Assembly: GCA_902518075.1 (NCBI GenBank)
Contig: CABYEX010000004.1
Coordinates: 5,621-69,620 of the forward strand
Origin: Halieaceae bacterium
GTDB taxonomy: Bacteria; Pseudomonadota; Gammaproteobacteria; Pseudomonadales; Halieaceae
Length of the DNA stretch: 64,000 nt
Direction: 5' to 3'
Made by a program: the position numbers and the translations under genes. Shown here piece after piece: positions 56,916 to 64,000 of the stretch; position 1 is the first letter of the stretch; each line of letters starts with the position of its first letter. Under the pieces are notes generated by a model. That model was not told the origin of the DNA. It made no database searches and was given only the letters and a program-made list of their open reading frames with translations.

Positions 56916-57893
56916 TTAAGGCGCCTCCCCCGTGAGCTCGCGTGGCGCGCCCAGTGCCAAAAATCGATGCAATGCATCTTCTTCCCGTTCGATCAATTCC
57001 TTAGCGGTCTGCTTTAAATTTCGGATATTACCTCGCGAGGCATCGTCCATGTCATCGCTCGCGAAGTGCAATTGTGTTTGCACACGCAGATAGTGATCAC
57101 CCAAAAACAAGCGCATTTGGTGATCCGCCGCCTTGGACGCGCCATCGAACATGCAATCCAGTAAGGACATAATCCACAACGCGCTTCCCCAGCTCCTGGC
57201 CGCGTCGTAGGGGATTGGTCGGGTTAACTCACCTGTGCCCAAAGAGAGCATGGCGATGGGTTCATCGGGGAACAACTTACAGGCCTCAGCGTAGGCCGAC
57301 ACGGCGGGTGAGTTGATGAATACTCCCCCGTCGATCAGCGTGGCGCTTTGTTCTGCCCACTTTAAATTGACGGGCTCAAAGTAGGTCGGCGCCGCCGAAG
57401 TTGCGCGCGACGCTTCGGCACACAGCAACTCGCTATGATCTGGATGCCAGCTTTTAAGGAATACCGTTTTACGGCGCTCAATGTCGTAACTGGTGACCAT
57501 CACCGGCGTACCGCAGTCACCCATCCTTTTATTCGCAAAGTATTTGTGGAGGACCTTCTCAAGTGCTTCATGGGAATAGGCCTCTTCGAGGAGCCCCCCC
57601 GCCGTTCGTAATTTGCGCCACATGGATCTCTCAAAGATTTGTGCACCATGCCGCTCATACAGTGCCACCATCCTTTTTGCGGCCAACAAAGATTCGCCCT
57701 GTTGATCCTGCAGGGACAACCCTAGAGCCAAAATGCCGCCCGTTGATGTGCCGACAATCAGGTCAAAGATCTCACACGCCGGCGCGCCCATTTGACGCTC
57801 GAGATGGGCCACCACTAGCGCAGGGATGATGCCTCGAATGCCTCCACCATCCAGGGACAGCACTCGCCTTACAAAGCGCTGCTGGTTAGCCAT
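56916..57893 (-). CDS. patatin-like phospholipase
   Basis: A 325-residue lipase. Oxyanion motif GGGIRG at 16-21, nucleophile Ser50 in GTSTGG, and catalytic Asp188 in IDGGVFINSP form the complete Ser-Asp dyad. There is no signal peptide, so it is cytoplasmic or delivered otherwise. The N-terminus VLSLDGGGIRGIIPA is like eukaryotic patatins and CapV-type phospholipases, but no nucleotide-cyclase gene is nearby. Placed leftwards between two accessory genes, with 260 bases on one side and 513 on the other. Confidence 0.88.
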   Translation of the reverse strand: MANQQRFVRRVLSLDGGGIRGIIPALVVAHLERQMGAPACEIFDLIVGTSTGGILALGLSLQDQQGESLLAAKRMVALYERHGAQIFERSMWRKLRTAGGLLEEAYSHEALEKVLHKYFANKRMGDCGTPVMVTSYDIERRKTVFLKSWHPDHSELLCAEASRATSAAPTYFEPVNLKWAEQSATLIDGGVFINSPAVSAYAEACKLFPDEPIAMLSLGTGELTRPIPYDAARSWGSALWIMSLLDCMFDGASKAADHQMRLFLGDHYLRVQTQLHFASDDMDDASRGNIRNLKQTAKELIEREEDALHRFLALGAPRELTGEAP

Positions 57894-58406
57894 GCAACAG
57901 TCGCCTTTCGAGAAGAGGCAAACTTTTGGTAAATACGCGTTGGCATTGAATTAAGCCAGCCGCCTCAGTCACACCGTTTCGCGAACAATTTCTTATAACC
58001 CCAACATAGCGTGAATCCACCTTAATAGAACATTGGCAATATTCTGTTTTCAACCGCTAATTTTCAGAAACGCACCCCGTTACATGACAAGCGTCTTAAT
58101 GCCAATTGGCGCGCGAGCGCGTTTATCGCGAATATCGTCGATCTTTTTTTCAATCAACGTTCTCCGCCTTTGAATCACGCAAATCGCGGGCGTAGGTCGG
58201 CACTAAAAAATCGCCCAATCAAAGGCCGCTGCCCGCAAGATCGCCAGTCAGACTCCACGCTCAAAAAAAGGTTCGCTCAGCCAATGCTCCATCAGCTCAC
58301 CAAGACCCGCCGCGCGCAATGCGCTTGCACATACACCAGATGGGGGCGGACCACCAAGTTCTGTTAAATGCCATAATCACCGTGCGTAGTTGAACAAAAG
58401 GCAGGT
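57894..58406. other. 513-base intergenic region upstream of patatin and the GT-C-like gene
   Basis: AT-richer than its neighbours, with several A-runs and T-runs (for example CGATCTTTTTTTC near 58140). It should hold divergent promoters of the patatin and the membrane protein. A 65-codon frame at 58170-58367 has no ribosome site and basic, non-globular composition, so I do not call it. Confidence 0.55.
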
Positions 58407-61001
58407 ATGGCTCTCACTTTATTGAGTTTTTTTGCTTTGGCAATCGCCGGCTTTGGCGTTTGTCAGGTTTTGACTCGCCGGCTGGAATTACCAACTAACG
58501 CGTTGATTAATCTCGGGTTAGGGTTTTTCTTGATTATGGCGGGGGTTAGCTTCATTGTCAGCCAGAGCTGGCTTGCGATTTCCACGGTGAGTCAGGCTAT
58601 TTTGCTGGTGAGTTGCTGTGCTGCGGCGGTCACTGCACTCGATTTCAATCGGGGAAGCCGCCTAGCCCTGTCGGCTGACATACCCCTGGGCTCCCGGCTT
58701 ACATTGTTTGACGCTGTGTGCCTGTGTTTGATCGCAGGATACTTAACGCTGATCTTGTTGAATAATATGAGCCAGCAAGTATTCCCCTGGGACGCATTCA
58801 CCACTTGGATGTTTCGTGCCAAAGCCTGGGTTACTACCGATCAGGCCGTCGACTTTGCCACATTCAATGAATGGCTGGTCAGTGGATCGGGTTTTACACT
58901 GCCTGCAGCCCATTACCCCATTTCATTATCCGCCGTTGCTGCATTTGCTGCCGCTGTATCAGGTGGCTGGAGCGATCAAGCCGCCAGCATCCCCTGGTTT
59001 TTTGCGATGACCGCCAGCGCACTTATTATGGCAGGGTTGTGTCGTCTTCAGACACCAAACCACCCTATTGCGACACTATTTGGCGCCACGCTATTAGTGA
59101 CAGCGCCTTTGGTGCATTGGCACGGTGTGCTGGCAGGCTACGCGGACATCTGGGTGATGGGTACCAGCGGCATGGGGCTTGCGGGCATCTGCATATGGAC
59201 GCAGAGCAAAGCCCGCTCCACGCTGGCTGTGAGTTTGTTGCTGCTTGCGCTCGGGTGTTTATGGAAATCCGAGGGCTGGCTCTGGGCGACACTGGGTTGC
59301 GGAGTGGCAATGGCGTTCTATTTTTGGCCAAGACGGACCCTCTGGGGATGGGTCGTTATTGCGCCGGTCGCGGTTGCGCTCGGGTTCGCTCAACCGTTAG
59401 ATCTGGGGCCACTCGGCCGATGGGGTGTGACTGAATCAGTGCTTAGTGCCGGGTGGTTCGGCGTATTTGCCGCGCGGCCCTTTAATCCGGCCCCTGCCTT
59501 TCTGGAAATGAGCATCCTGCAAAGCAATTTTCTACTCCTTGTCCCACTTTACGGTATTGCACTGGTAACCCTTTTAGTAATGGATTTCCGCGACAATTTC
59601 GGGTACCTCCTGATGGCGTTATGCCTGATAGCAGTGCACTTCGTGATTTTCGGGCTTTCGGAGCATTCCTTCTATGCCGAAACCGGCACCGCGCTCAACC
59701 GGCTCCTTTTGCAGAATTTACCCGTGCTCATTGTCACCATCACCGCAGTCTTGCAATCCAAGGCACTGTTAAGCGGGCCCGTCATGAGGGGCATGGCAAT
59801 AAAGGACCCTGCAAAAACGAACCCTGTGACGCAAAGATCTGCCATTAACATCCGCAGGCGGCGAAAGTGGCGACAAGGGCTGTTAGCGGGCACTTTGGCC
59901 ATCATGGCTTTGGCGGTGGCGCTGCCACTGACCCTCGTCATATCCTCATGGGCCATGCCGCAGAGCACCTCGACGGCCACCAGAATTGTGTCGGCAGGCG
60001 AACTCCGGGCAGTTGTTGGTAGTCTTCAGCAAACCCATCAGGGTTATCGGTTCCGGCGCGACAATATACCTGTTGGTGTTGCGGCGATTCCCTTGCCACA
60101 GAGCAATGCGATTCAGCCCCGATATGTTGTCAGCCAATCCTGGATGCGAGCGCCGGGAATACTCTCGTTCTACTGGATCAACAATGAAGAGCCGGGTGTG
60201 CACTCGACGCCCTTGCCCCTTTCAGGGTGGTCCGTTTTGGACATGGCGGAGTATCAGGACTTTTGGCAGAAACCGATAGCCGAAATGGGCTTCCTCGCGA
60301 AGCCCCGGGACTTTAATCAGGCGGCTATAAGATCGGTGACACTCACCGATTCGTTGCTAAACGCTATACCAGCGCTAATTCATCATTGGGTGACGCCGGC
60401 TCCGCTTAGTCACCGCCTTATTAACAGCACCACAGGACATTTGATGGCACCCATTGCCCTACAGAGGGTGCTGGTCGTTGCTCTTATGCTCATTATTGTG
60501 ATCGGGGTTACTTGGTGGTTACTGGCACCGGCGAGCAAAACGGCAGCGGTCCGCGGCATGTTACTGGCCGTTTCGGGCCTATGGCTACTTGGCAGTACCA
60601 CGCATCTCAATCAGGTATGTGCACTCATGCGAGCCCCACCAGAGGGCGCTAATGCTCATGCTGACACGGTGAAACTCGATGGCGCGCATTTGATACCACT
60701 CATTGCGTCGGTGAAACAAAATCCAGCCCTCACGGCGGCACCCATGCTCACAGCAAGCCTGGATCGAAGCAGCCACTTTGAGGCGCAGCGCCTACCCTTC
60801 ATGGCGTTGCCCACCAGTGCGGCCGCGATTGATGCATCAGCGTTGACCCAAGTTGTGACAAACTTTTCGGGTACCGTGGTGCTGCTAGGAAAAGACGCCT
60901 ATCAACTGAAAGAGAAAACGACTGAGCTAGCGCGAATCTCTTTACTCAGACCTCTCCAATCTGGAGAGGGGTATGTACTGCTGTCCCCGGAGGTTGAATG
61001 A
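58407..61001 (+). CDS. GT-C-like polytopic membrane protein
   Basis: An 864-residue protein with some eleven to thirteen hydrophobic segments over residues 1-470, a basic loop (INIRRRRKWRQ near 475), one more helix near 490-510, a large probably periplasmic domain to about 680, two helices, and a C-terminal soluble part. An Asp at about 129 in FPWDAFTTWMFRAKAW lies in the first exterior loop, as in the catalytic loop of GT-C (family 39-like) lipid-linked-sugar glycosyltransferases, and LWKSEGWLW resembles their later motif. It probably transfers sugar from a polyprenyl carrier to an exported acceptor. Followed by a degenerate gene. Confidence 0.75.
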   Translation: MALTLLSFFALAIAGFGVCQVLTRRLELPTNALINLGLGFFLIMAGVSFIVSQSWLAISTVSQAILLVSCCAAAVTALDFNRGSRLALSADIPLGSRLTLFDAVCLCLIAGYLTLILLNNMSQQVFPWDAFTTWMFRAKAWVTTDQAVDFATFNEWLVSGSGFTLPAAHYPISLSAVAAFAAAVSGGWSDQAASIPWFFAMTASALIMAGLCRLQTPNHPIATLFGATLLVTAPLVHWHGVLAGYADIWVMGTSGMGLAGICIWTQSKARSTLAVSLLLLALGCLWKSEGWLWATLGCGVAMAFYFWPRRTLWGWVVIAPVAVALGFAQPLDLGPLGRWGVTESVLSAGWFGVFAARPFNPAPAFLEMSILQSNFLLLVPLYGIALVTLLVMDFRDNFGYLLMALCLIAVHFVIFGLSEHSFYAETGTALNRLLLQNLPVLIVTITAVLQSKALLSGPVMRGMAIKDPAKTNPVTQRSAINIRRRRKWRQGLLAGTLAIMALAVALPLTLVISSWAMPQSTSTATRIVSAGELRAVVGSLQQTHQGYRFRRDNIPVGVAAIPLPQSNAIQPRYVVSQSWMRAPGILSFYWINNEEPGVHSTPLPLSGWSVLDMAEYQDFWQKPIAEMGFLAKPRDFNQAAIRSVTLTDSLLNAIPALIHHWVTPAPLSHRLINSTTGHLMAPIALQRVLVVALMLIIVIGVTWWLLAPASKTAAVRGMLLAVSGLWLLGSTTHLNQVCALMRAPPEGANAHADTVKLDGAHLIPLIASVKQNPALTAAPMLTASLDRSSHFEAQRLPFMALPTSAAAIDASALTQVVTNFSGTVVLLGKDAYQLKEKTTELARISLLRPLQSGEGYVLLSPEVE

Positions 61002-61549
61002 GCAGGCCCGCAACAGCGACGGCAACGGCAACGGCAACGGCAACGAGGGCATTGCACAGATACCACCGATGGCGCGATTTTCAACGATGGTTGGGCCCTT
61101 AATCATTCTTCTCTGGAAAGGCAAAACAGCCGTGCGAAGGTAAAACCAATCTCCTCGTCACTTAGCAGTGCTCTGCTCGTTGATTGGTTAGGTGCCGACA
61201 AAACAAAACAATGGGGTTTATCGACTTATGAGAGGCTGGAGCAAATCGACAGCGAGATTTCGCAAATCTTGCGTGCAAAGGCCAAACACTTACATGTATT
61301 GATAAGAGGCCTGGTGAGTATACGCAGTGAGATATTCACACAGTGCATGGTGCGAGAATAACAGCTAGAAAGACTAGAACATCTGCCCGGTTACAACAGC
61401 TGGAGACGATTTATCAAAGCATCGCGCGATCAGTTAGTGACAGCATTACAGACGTTAAAGAAGTTATCTTTGCACAAAGGATCCAAAGCATCTCTGAATC
61501 CATCGAGTCGCTGCAACAAACCGGCACATCACTTGCAGAGGCACTATAG
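61002..61549 (+). pseudogene. probable frameshifted coiled-coil gene
   Basis: Directly after the stop of the membrane protein gene the same frame stays open to a TAA at about 61359-61361 but has no plausible start. It contains helical, protein-like stretches such as YERLEQIDSEISQILRAKA. A second frame, 61343-61549 (GTG start), continues in similar style (RLQQLETIYQSIAR ... SISESIESLQQTG). Together they look like one helical, coiled-coil product split by a frameshift near 61340-61360, and possibly a lost start. Sequencing error or decay are both possible. Confidence 0.35.
61021..61044. repeat. four tandem GGCAAC hexamers
   Basis: Four perfect copies of GGCAAC, preceded by an imperfect AGCGAC unit, lie 20 bases after the stop of the membrane protein. 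As a hexamer, copy-number change would not shift the frame. It is a candidate for slippage. Confidence 0.8.
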
Positions 61550-61755
61550 ATCTGGCCCAAAATCTGCGAGGCTGCCACTACCCTATCGACCTAAGTACAG
61601 TTCAATTTAATAGTTTGAATAGAATTTGTGACGCAACTCAACCTGCGTTAGTCATCCAGGTTAAAACGCTTATCGCATTTGGTTCGCTTTAGCCTAACTA
61701 TCCGCATAATGATCATGCCCACAAACTTCATATTGTTCACGCAACTCTCTGCACT

Positions 61756-63699
61756 TTAGGACTTTGGTATGACGTCAAAAGCGAAAACCAAACGTTTTTC
61801 GGTCGATTCAAAAGGGATCGTATAGTGGTACATGGAGGAAGGGAAAATGCACATGCTACCGGTACATACATCGATAATCCGGTCATCTGCATAATGAGTA
61901 GTTGATCCTCCCTCTCGGTCAAAATTACTCAAGACCAGCTTGCCGTCTTCTGAGCCAGAGAGGCTGGGGACATTTACATAAATGCTGCCTGAGACCCAGC
62001 CGTCAGGATGCATATGAGAACTCAACTTGCCACCGCTTTTCATCGCAATTAACCAACCTGACAACTCATAATTTGACGGCCACTGTTTAAATAGACCCTC
62101 CGTATTCTCGCTGAAACGCGCACGGTATTTTTCTATTTCCGACCTTACAACATCCTCTATCCCTGCCCTACGGAAAAACTTGTGACTGAAAATATTTCCA
62201 CTGGTTTGAATTCCATTTGTTAACAAAACCTGTCTTCTCGTGCTCTGCATACAATCTTCAAGAGCTTCATGAAATGGCTCGATAAAAGCATCTTTAAAGC
62301 TCATGCTTGCTGACAAGTTACTGTGGACAACATAATTTTGAGGATTACTGCAGAATGGATTTTGCTTTTCCACTCCATATTTTTGCTTGGCGCAAGCAAT
62401 GAGCGATCCCAAAACTGGATCTACGCTTCCTGTCGCTATGTATTCGTCTAATTTTTTTAGAAAATCTGGACCACTGTCGCGCTGATATGAACATCGAATC
62501 GCGTAGCGCCGGCTCTCATCAGAGTGTGATGAAGCCAAGTATCGATAGGCTTCATCGTAATCACCACGCTCAAACATCATTATGCCCAGATTGTTAAGTG
62601 CCTCATGGCAGTCTGGATTGAGATTTATAGCTTGCAAATAGGCTGCTTTAGCATCGTCAAATCTCCCGAGCGCCTTGAGCGTATCCCCCAGGCTTCTGTG
62701 CGCGGTGGCTTGATTGGGGGTCAGAGTTATTGACTGTCGAGTGACGGCCTCTGCTTCAGCAAGTTTCCCCTGAAGGTAAAGAGTGACACCCAATCTTTCA
62801 TGAGTTTCAGCGTGACCTCCACGAAGTGAAATAGCCCGCCTTAAGCAAACCTCCGCCTCATCCAAACTTCCCAAATCCATAAGCGCATTACCCAAGTTAT
62901 ATTGTGCTTCGCCAAGATCAGGCTTTAGAGCTGTCGCTTGCCGCAAGCTAGATACCGCCTCCTCTAATTTACCTAATTGTTTAAAAGCAATGCCGAGATT
63001 ATTGTGAACTGCTGGATCATGAGGCCCTAAATCAGAACATCGCTGCAAAGCATCTATCGATTCGTGAAATCTGCCCAATTTAATCAAAGCAACACCCAGA
63101 CATTTCCACCCGACCTGAAAAGTCGGGAATTTCTTGGTCATCGAAGCGGCAGCCGTCTCGAGTAGGTCAAACCGTCCTTGTTGGAAGAGCTCCATAAGCC
63201 GGTTCATTTCTTTCTGCGATGGCTTATCTCTTGGTGACGCTCGCTTTCCCTTCTTCATCTTGTTTTTTTTTGCATATGAAGGTCGTTTATTTTTCTCAGC
63301 CAAAGATGATTTATGTTTTTCTAGCAGTGTATTTCCGGACGAGGCCGAGTCTAGCGCGAGAGTTAGAGCAGATAAACTTTCATCTGGGACGCCGGCCTGC
63401 CTGCCATCACATATTGCCTCGCTCGCCATCTCAAAGCTGCCTACCTTGATAAGAGCATCAATATAACTGAGCCAAAATTGGTTGACGGTAGGGTCCTGAT
63501 CTAAAGCGGCCCTAAAGTGTGACAGGGCGTTGGATAGATATCCAACCGACACGAGCAACACACCCAGGTTGTGGTTTGCGTCCGAATGCTTGGGCTCTTT
63601 AGCTAGAACTGATTTGTATAACTGTTCTGCATCTTGTAGCCGCCCGCTTTTGTGGGACTCAATTGCCGACTGAAAGATGTCATGCATATTCTTTCGCAT
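61756..63699 (-). CDS. TPR protein with C-terminal 2-oxoglutarate/Fe(II) oxygenase domain
   Basis: A 647-residue protein, ATG at 63699 with GGGAAG eight bases upstream. Residues 1-110 form TPR repeats; a Lys/Ser-rich linker follows (about 125-165, AKKNKMKKGKRA); residues about 165-430 hold seven or so more TPRs (AVHNNLGIAFKQLGKLEEAV, AQYNLGNALMDLGSLDEAE). The C-terminus (about 470-647) matches the 2OG-FeII_Oxy_5 pattern: SHMHPDGWVSGSIYVNVP (first Fe ligands), a central strand, FPSSMYHYTIPF (distal His) and EKRLVFAFDV with the Arg that binds 2-oxoglutarate. Probable protein or peptide hydroxylase. It uses more A and T than most genes here, suggesting recent transfer. Confidence 0.82.
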   Translation of the reverse strand: MRKNMHDIFQSAIESHKSGRLQDAEQLYKSVLAKEPKHSDANHNLGVLLVSVGYLSNALSHFRAALDQDPTVNQFWLSYIDALIKVGSFEMASEAICDGRQAGVPDESLSALTLALDSASSGNTLLEKHKSSLAEKNKRPSYAKKNKMKKGKRASPRDKPSQKEMNRLMELFQQGRFDLLETAAASMTKKFPTFQVGWKCLGVALIKLGRFHESIDALQRCSDLGPHDPAVHNNLGIAFKQLGKLEEAVSSLRQATALKPDLGEAQYNLGNALMDLGSLDEAEVCLRRAISLRGGHAETHERLGVTLYLQGKLAEAEAVTRQSITLTPNQATAHRSLGDTLKALGRFDDAKAAYLQAINLNPDCHEALNNLGIMMFERGDYDEAYRYLASSHSDESRRYAIRCSYQRDSGPDFLKKLDEYIATGSVDPVLGSLIACAKQKYGVEKQNPFCSNPQNYVVHSNLSASMSFKDAFIEPFHEALEDCMQSTRRQVLLTNGIQTSGNIFSHKFFRRAGIEDVVRSEIEKYRARFSENTEGLFKQWPSNYELSGWLIAMKSGGKLSSHMHPDGWVSGSIYVNVPSLSGSEDGKLVLSNFDREGGSTTHYADDRIIDVCTGSMCIFPSSMYHYTIPFESTEKRLVFAFDVIPKS

Positions 63700-64000
63700 T
63701 TATTCTTCCCATAACCAGATATTTAGCTAGCTTTTGAGGGACGACATCACGCACAGATGGGTAGATCGTGGAAAACAAAATCCCCTCCTACATGCGACCG
63801 GCGATGTTGCTTAACTCGCGAATATCTTTGAACACTGACAGGGCATTACTAGGCGCCTACAGACCCCAACTTTAACCGTACTCAGCGAAAACAAGTATCA
63901 GGTTGGCTTTCATTGTCTTATCGGTAGCATCACCGTCGATTCAGAACTTTAAATTCAACGAGAGAGTCAAAGGCCCCTGCCAGAAATGGCTCAAACGTCT
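63700..64000. other. right end of the window, no gene seen
   Basis: These 301 bases hold the upstream region of the TPR-oxygenase gene. I see no frame with coding character and no clear element. Confidence 0.5.

Noticed and set aside
56916..57893. CBASS operon with patatin effector
   Set aside because: No CD-NTase, Cap2 or Cap3-like gene lies within the window beside the patatin. Only the lipase fold is shared.
61021..61044. Short tandem repeats as a CRISPR array
   Set aside because: The unit is six bases with no spacers. It is a simple hexamer repeat.

Overview
The window comes from a GC-rich, Gram-negative gammaproteobacterium. Outer-membrane biogenesis genes (lptD, surA), the Pseudomonas-type MurU/AmgK muramate recycling pair, fis behind dusB, HemJ, a Mg-type HemB and coq7 all fit. 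The gene order argC-(coiled-coil protein)-bactofilin-erpA-anmK-mepM-tyrS and amgK/murU beside lptD is close to Pseudomonas. The overall style (amidohydrolases, TPR-oxygenase proteins, trp layout) suggests a marine relative such as the Halieaceae (OM60/NOR5). That family-level placement is inference. I saw no tRNA, rRNA, CRISPR array, transposase or integrase.

Region 1 (1-8050, +) is the most unusual part. It is a tightly overlapping operon, cut off at its left end. It encodes an FGE-fold protein lacking the catalytic cysteines, a small secreted protein, a MotA/TolQ/ExbB-type proton channel, a possible actin-fold protein, two membrane-anchored von Willebrand A (VWA) proteins, two lipoproteins and an exported M48 metalloprotease. 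Both VWA proteins carry their anchor at the extreme N-terminus with the motif LSFLD(I/V), which places an Asp where ExbD/TolR have their proton-carrying Asp. The operon therefore looks like a proton-driven envelope machine in which VWA domains replace the usual TolR/ExbD/MotB periplasmic domain. I do not recognise it as a named system.

Region 2 (8077-33933) is mostly housekeeping: an exported amidohydrolase, a glyoxalase-II-like hydrolase, a dicarboxylate symporter, nagZ, a SixA-like phosphatase, a LOG-family hydrolase, tyrS, mepM-anmK, erpA, a bactofilin, argC, hemJ-hemL-hemB, a NUDIX hydrolase, a PfkB kinase, dsbD, a PCu(A)C copper chaperone, a DUF2333 protein, and prmA-accC-accB-aroQ read leftwards. 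A terminator-like hairpin lies in the leader of aroQ-accB-accC.

Region 3 (34356-49265) holds dusB-fis-purH-purD-coq7, a bitopic SPOR-domain protein, and the tryptophan genes. trpE (with rpe upstream) is separated from trpGDC by an inverted gene for a secreted C-type-lectin-like protein. murU and amgK follow.

Region 4 (49488-64000) starts with lptD-surA-pdxA. The ksgA-apaGH genes that often follow pdxA are absent. In their place are gene fragments and an accessory, apparently surface-related set: a glycosyltransferase with a possible PqqD-like N-terminal domain, a patatin lipase, a GT-C-like membrane protein, a degraded coiled-coil gene with a hexanucleotide repeat, and a TPR protein ending in a 2-oxoglutarate/Fe(II) oxygenase domain.
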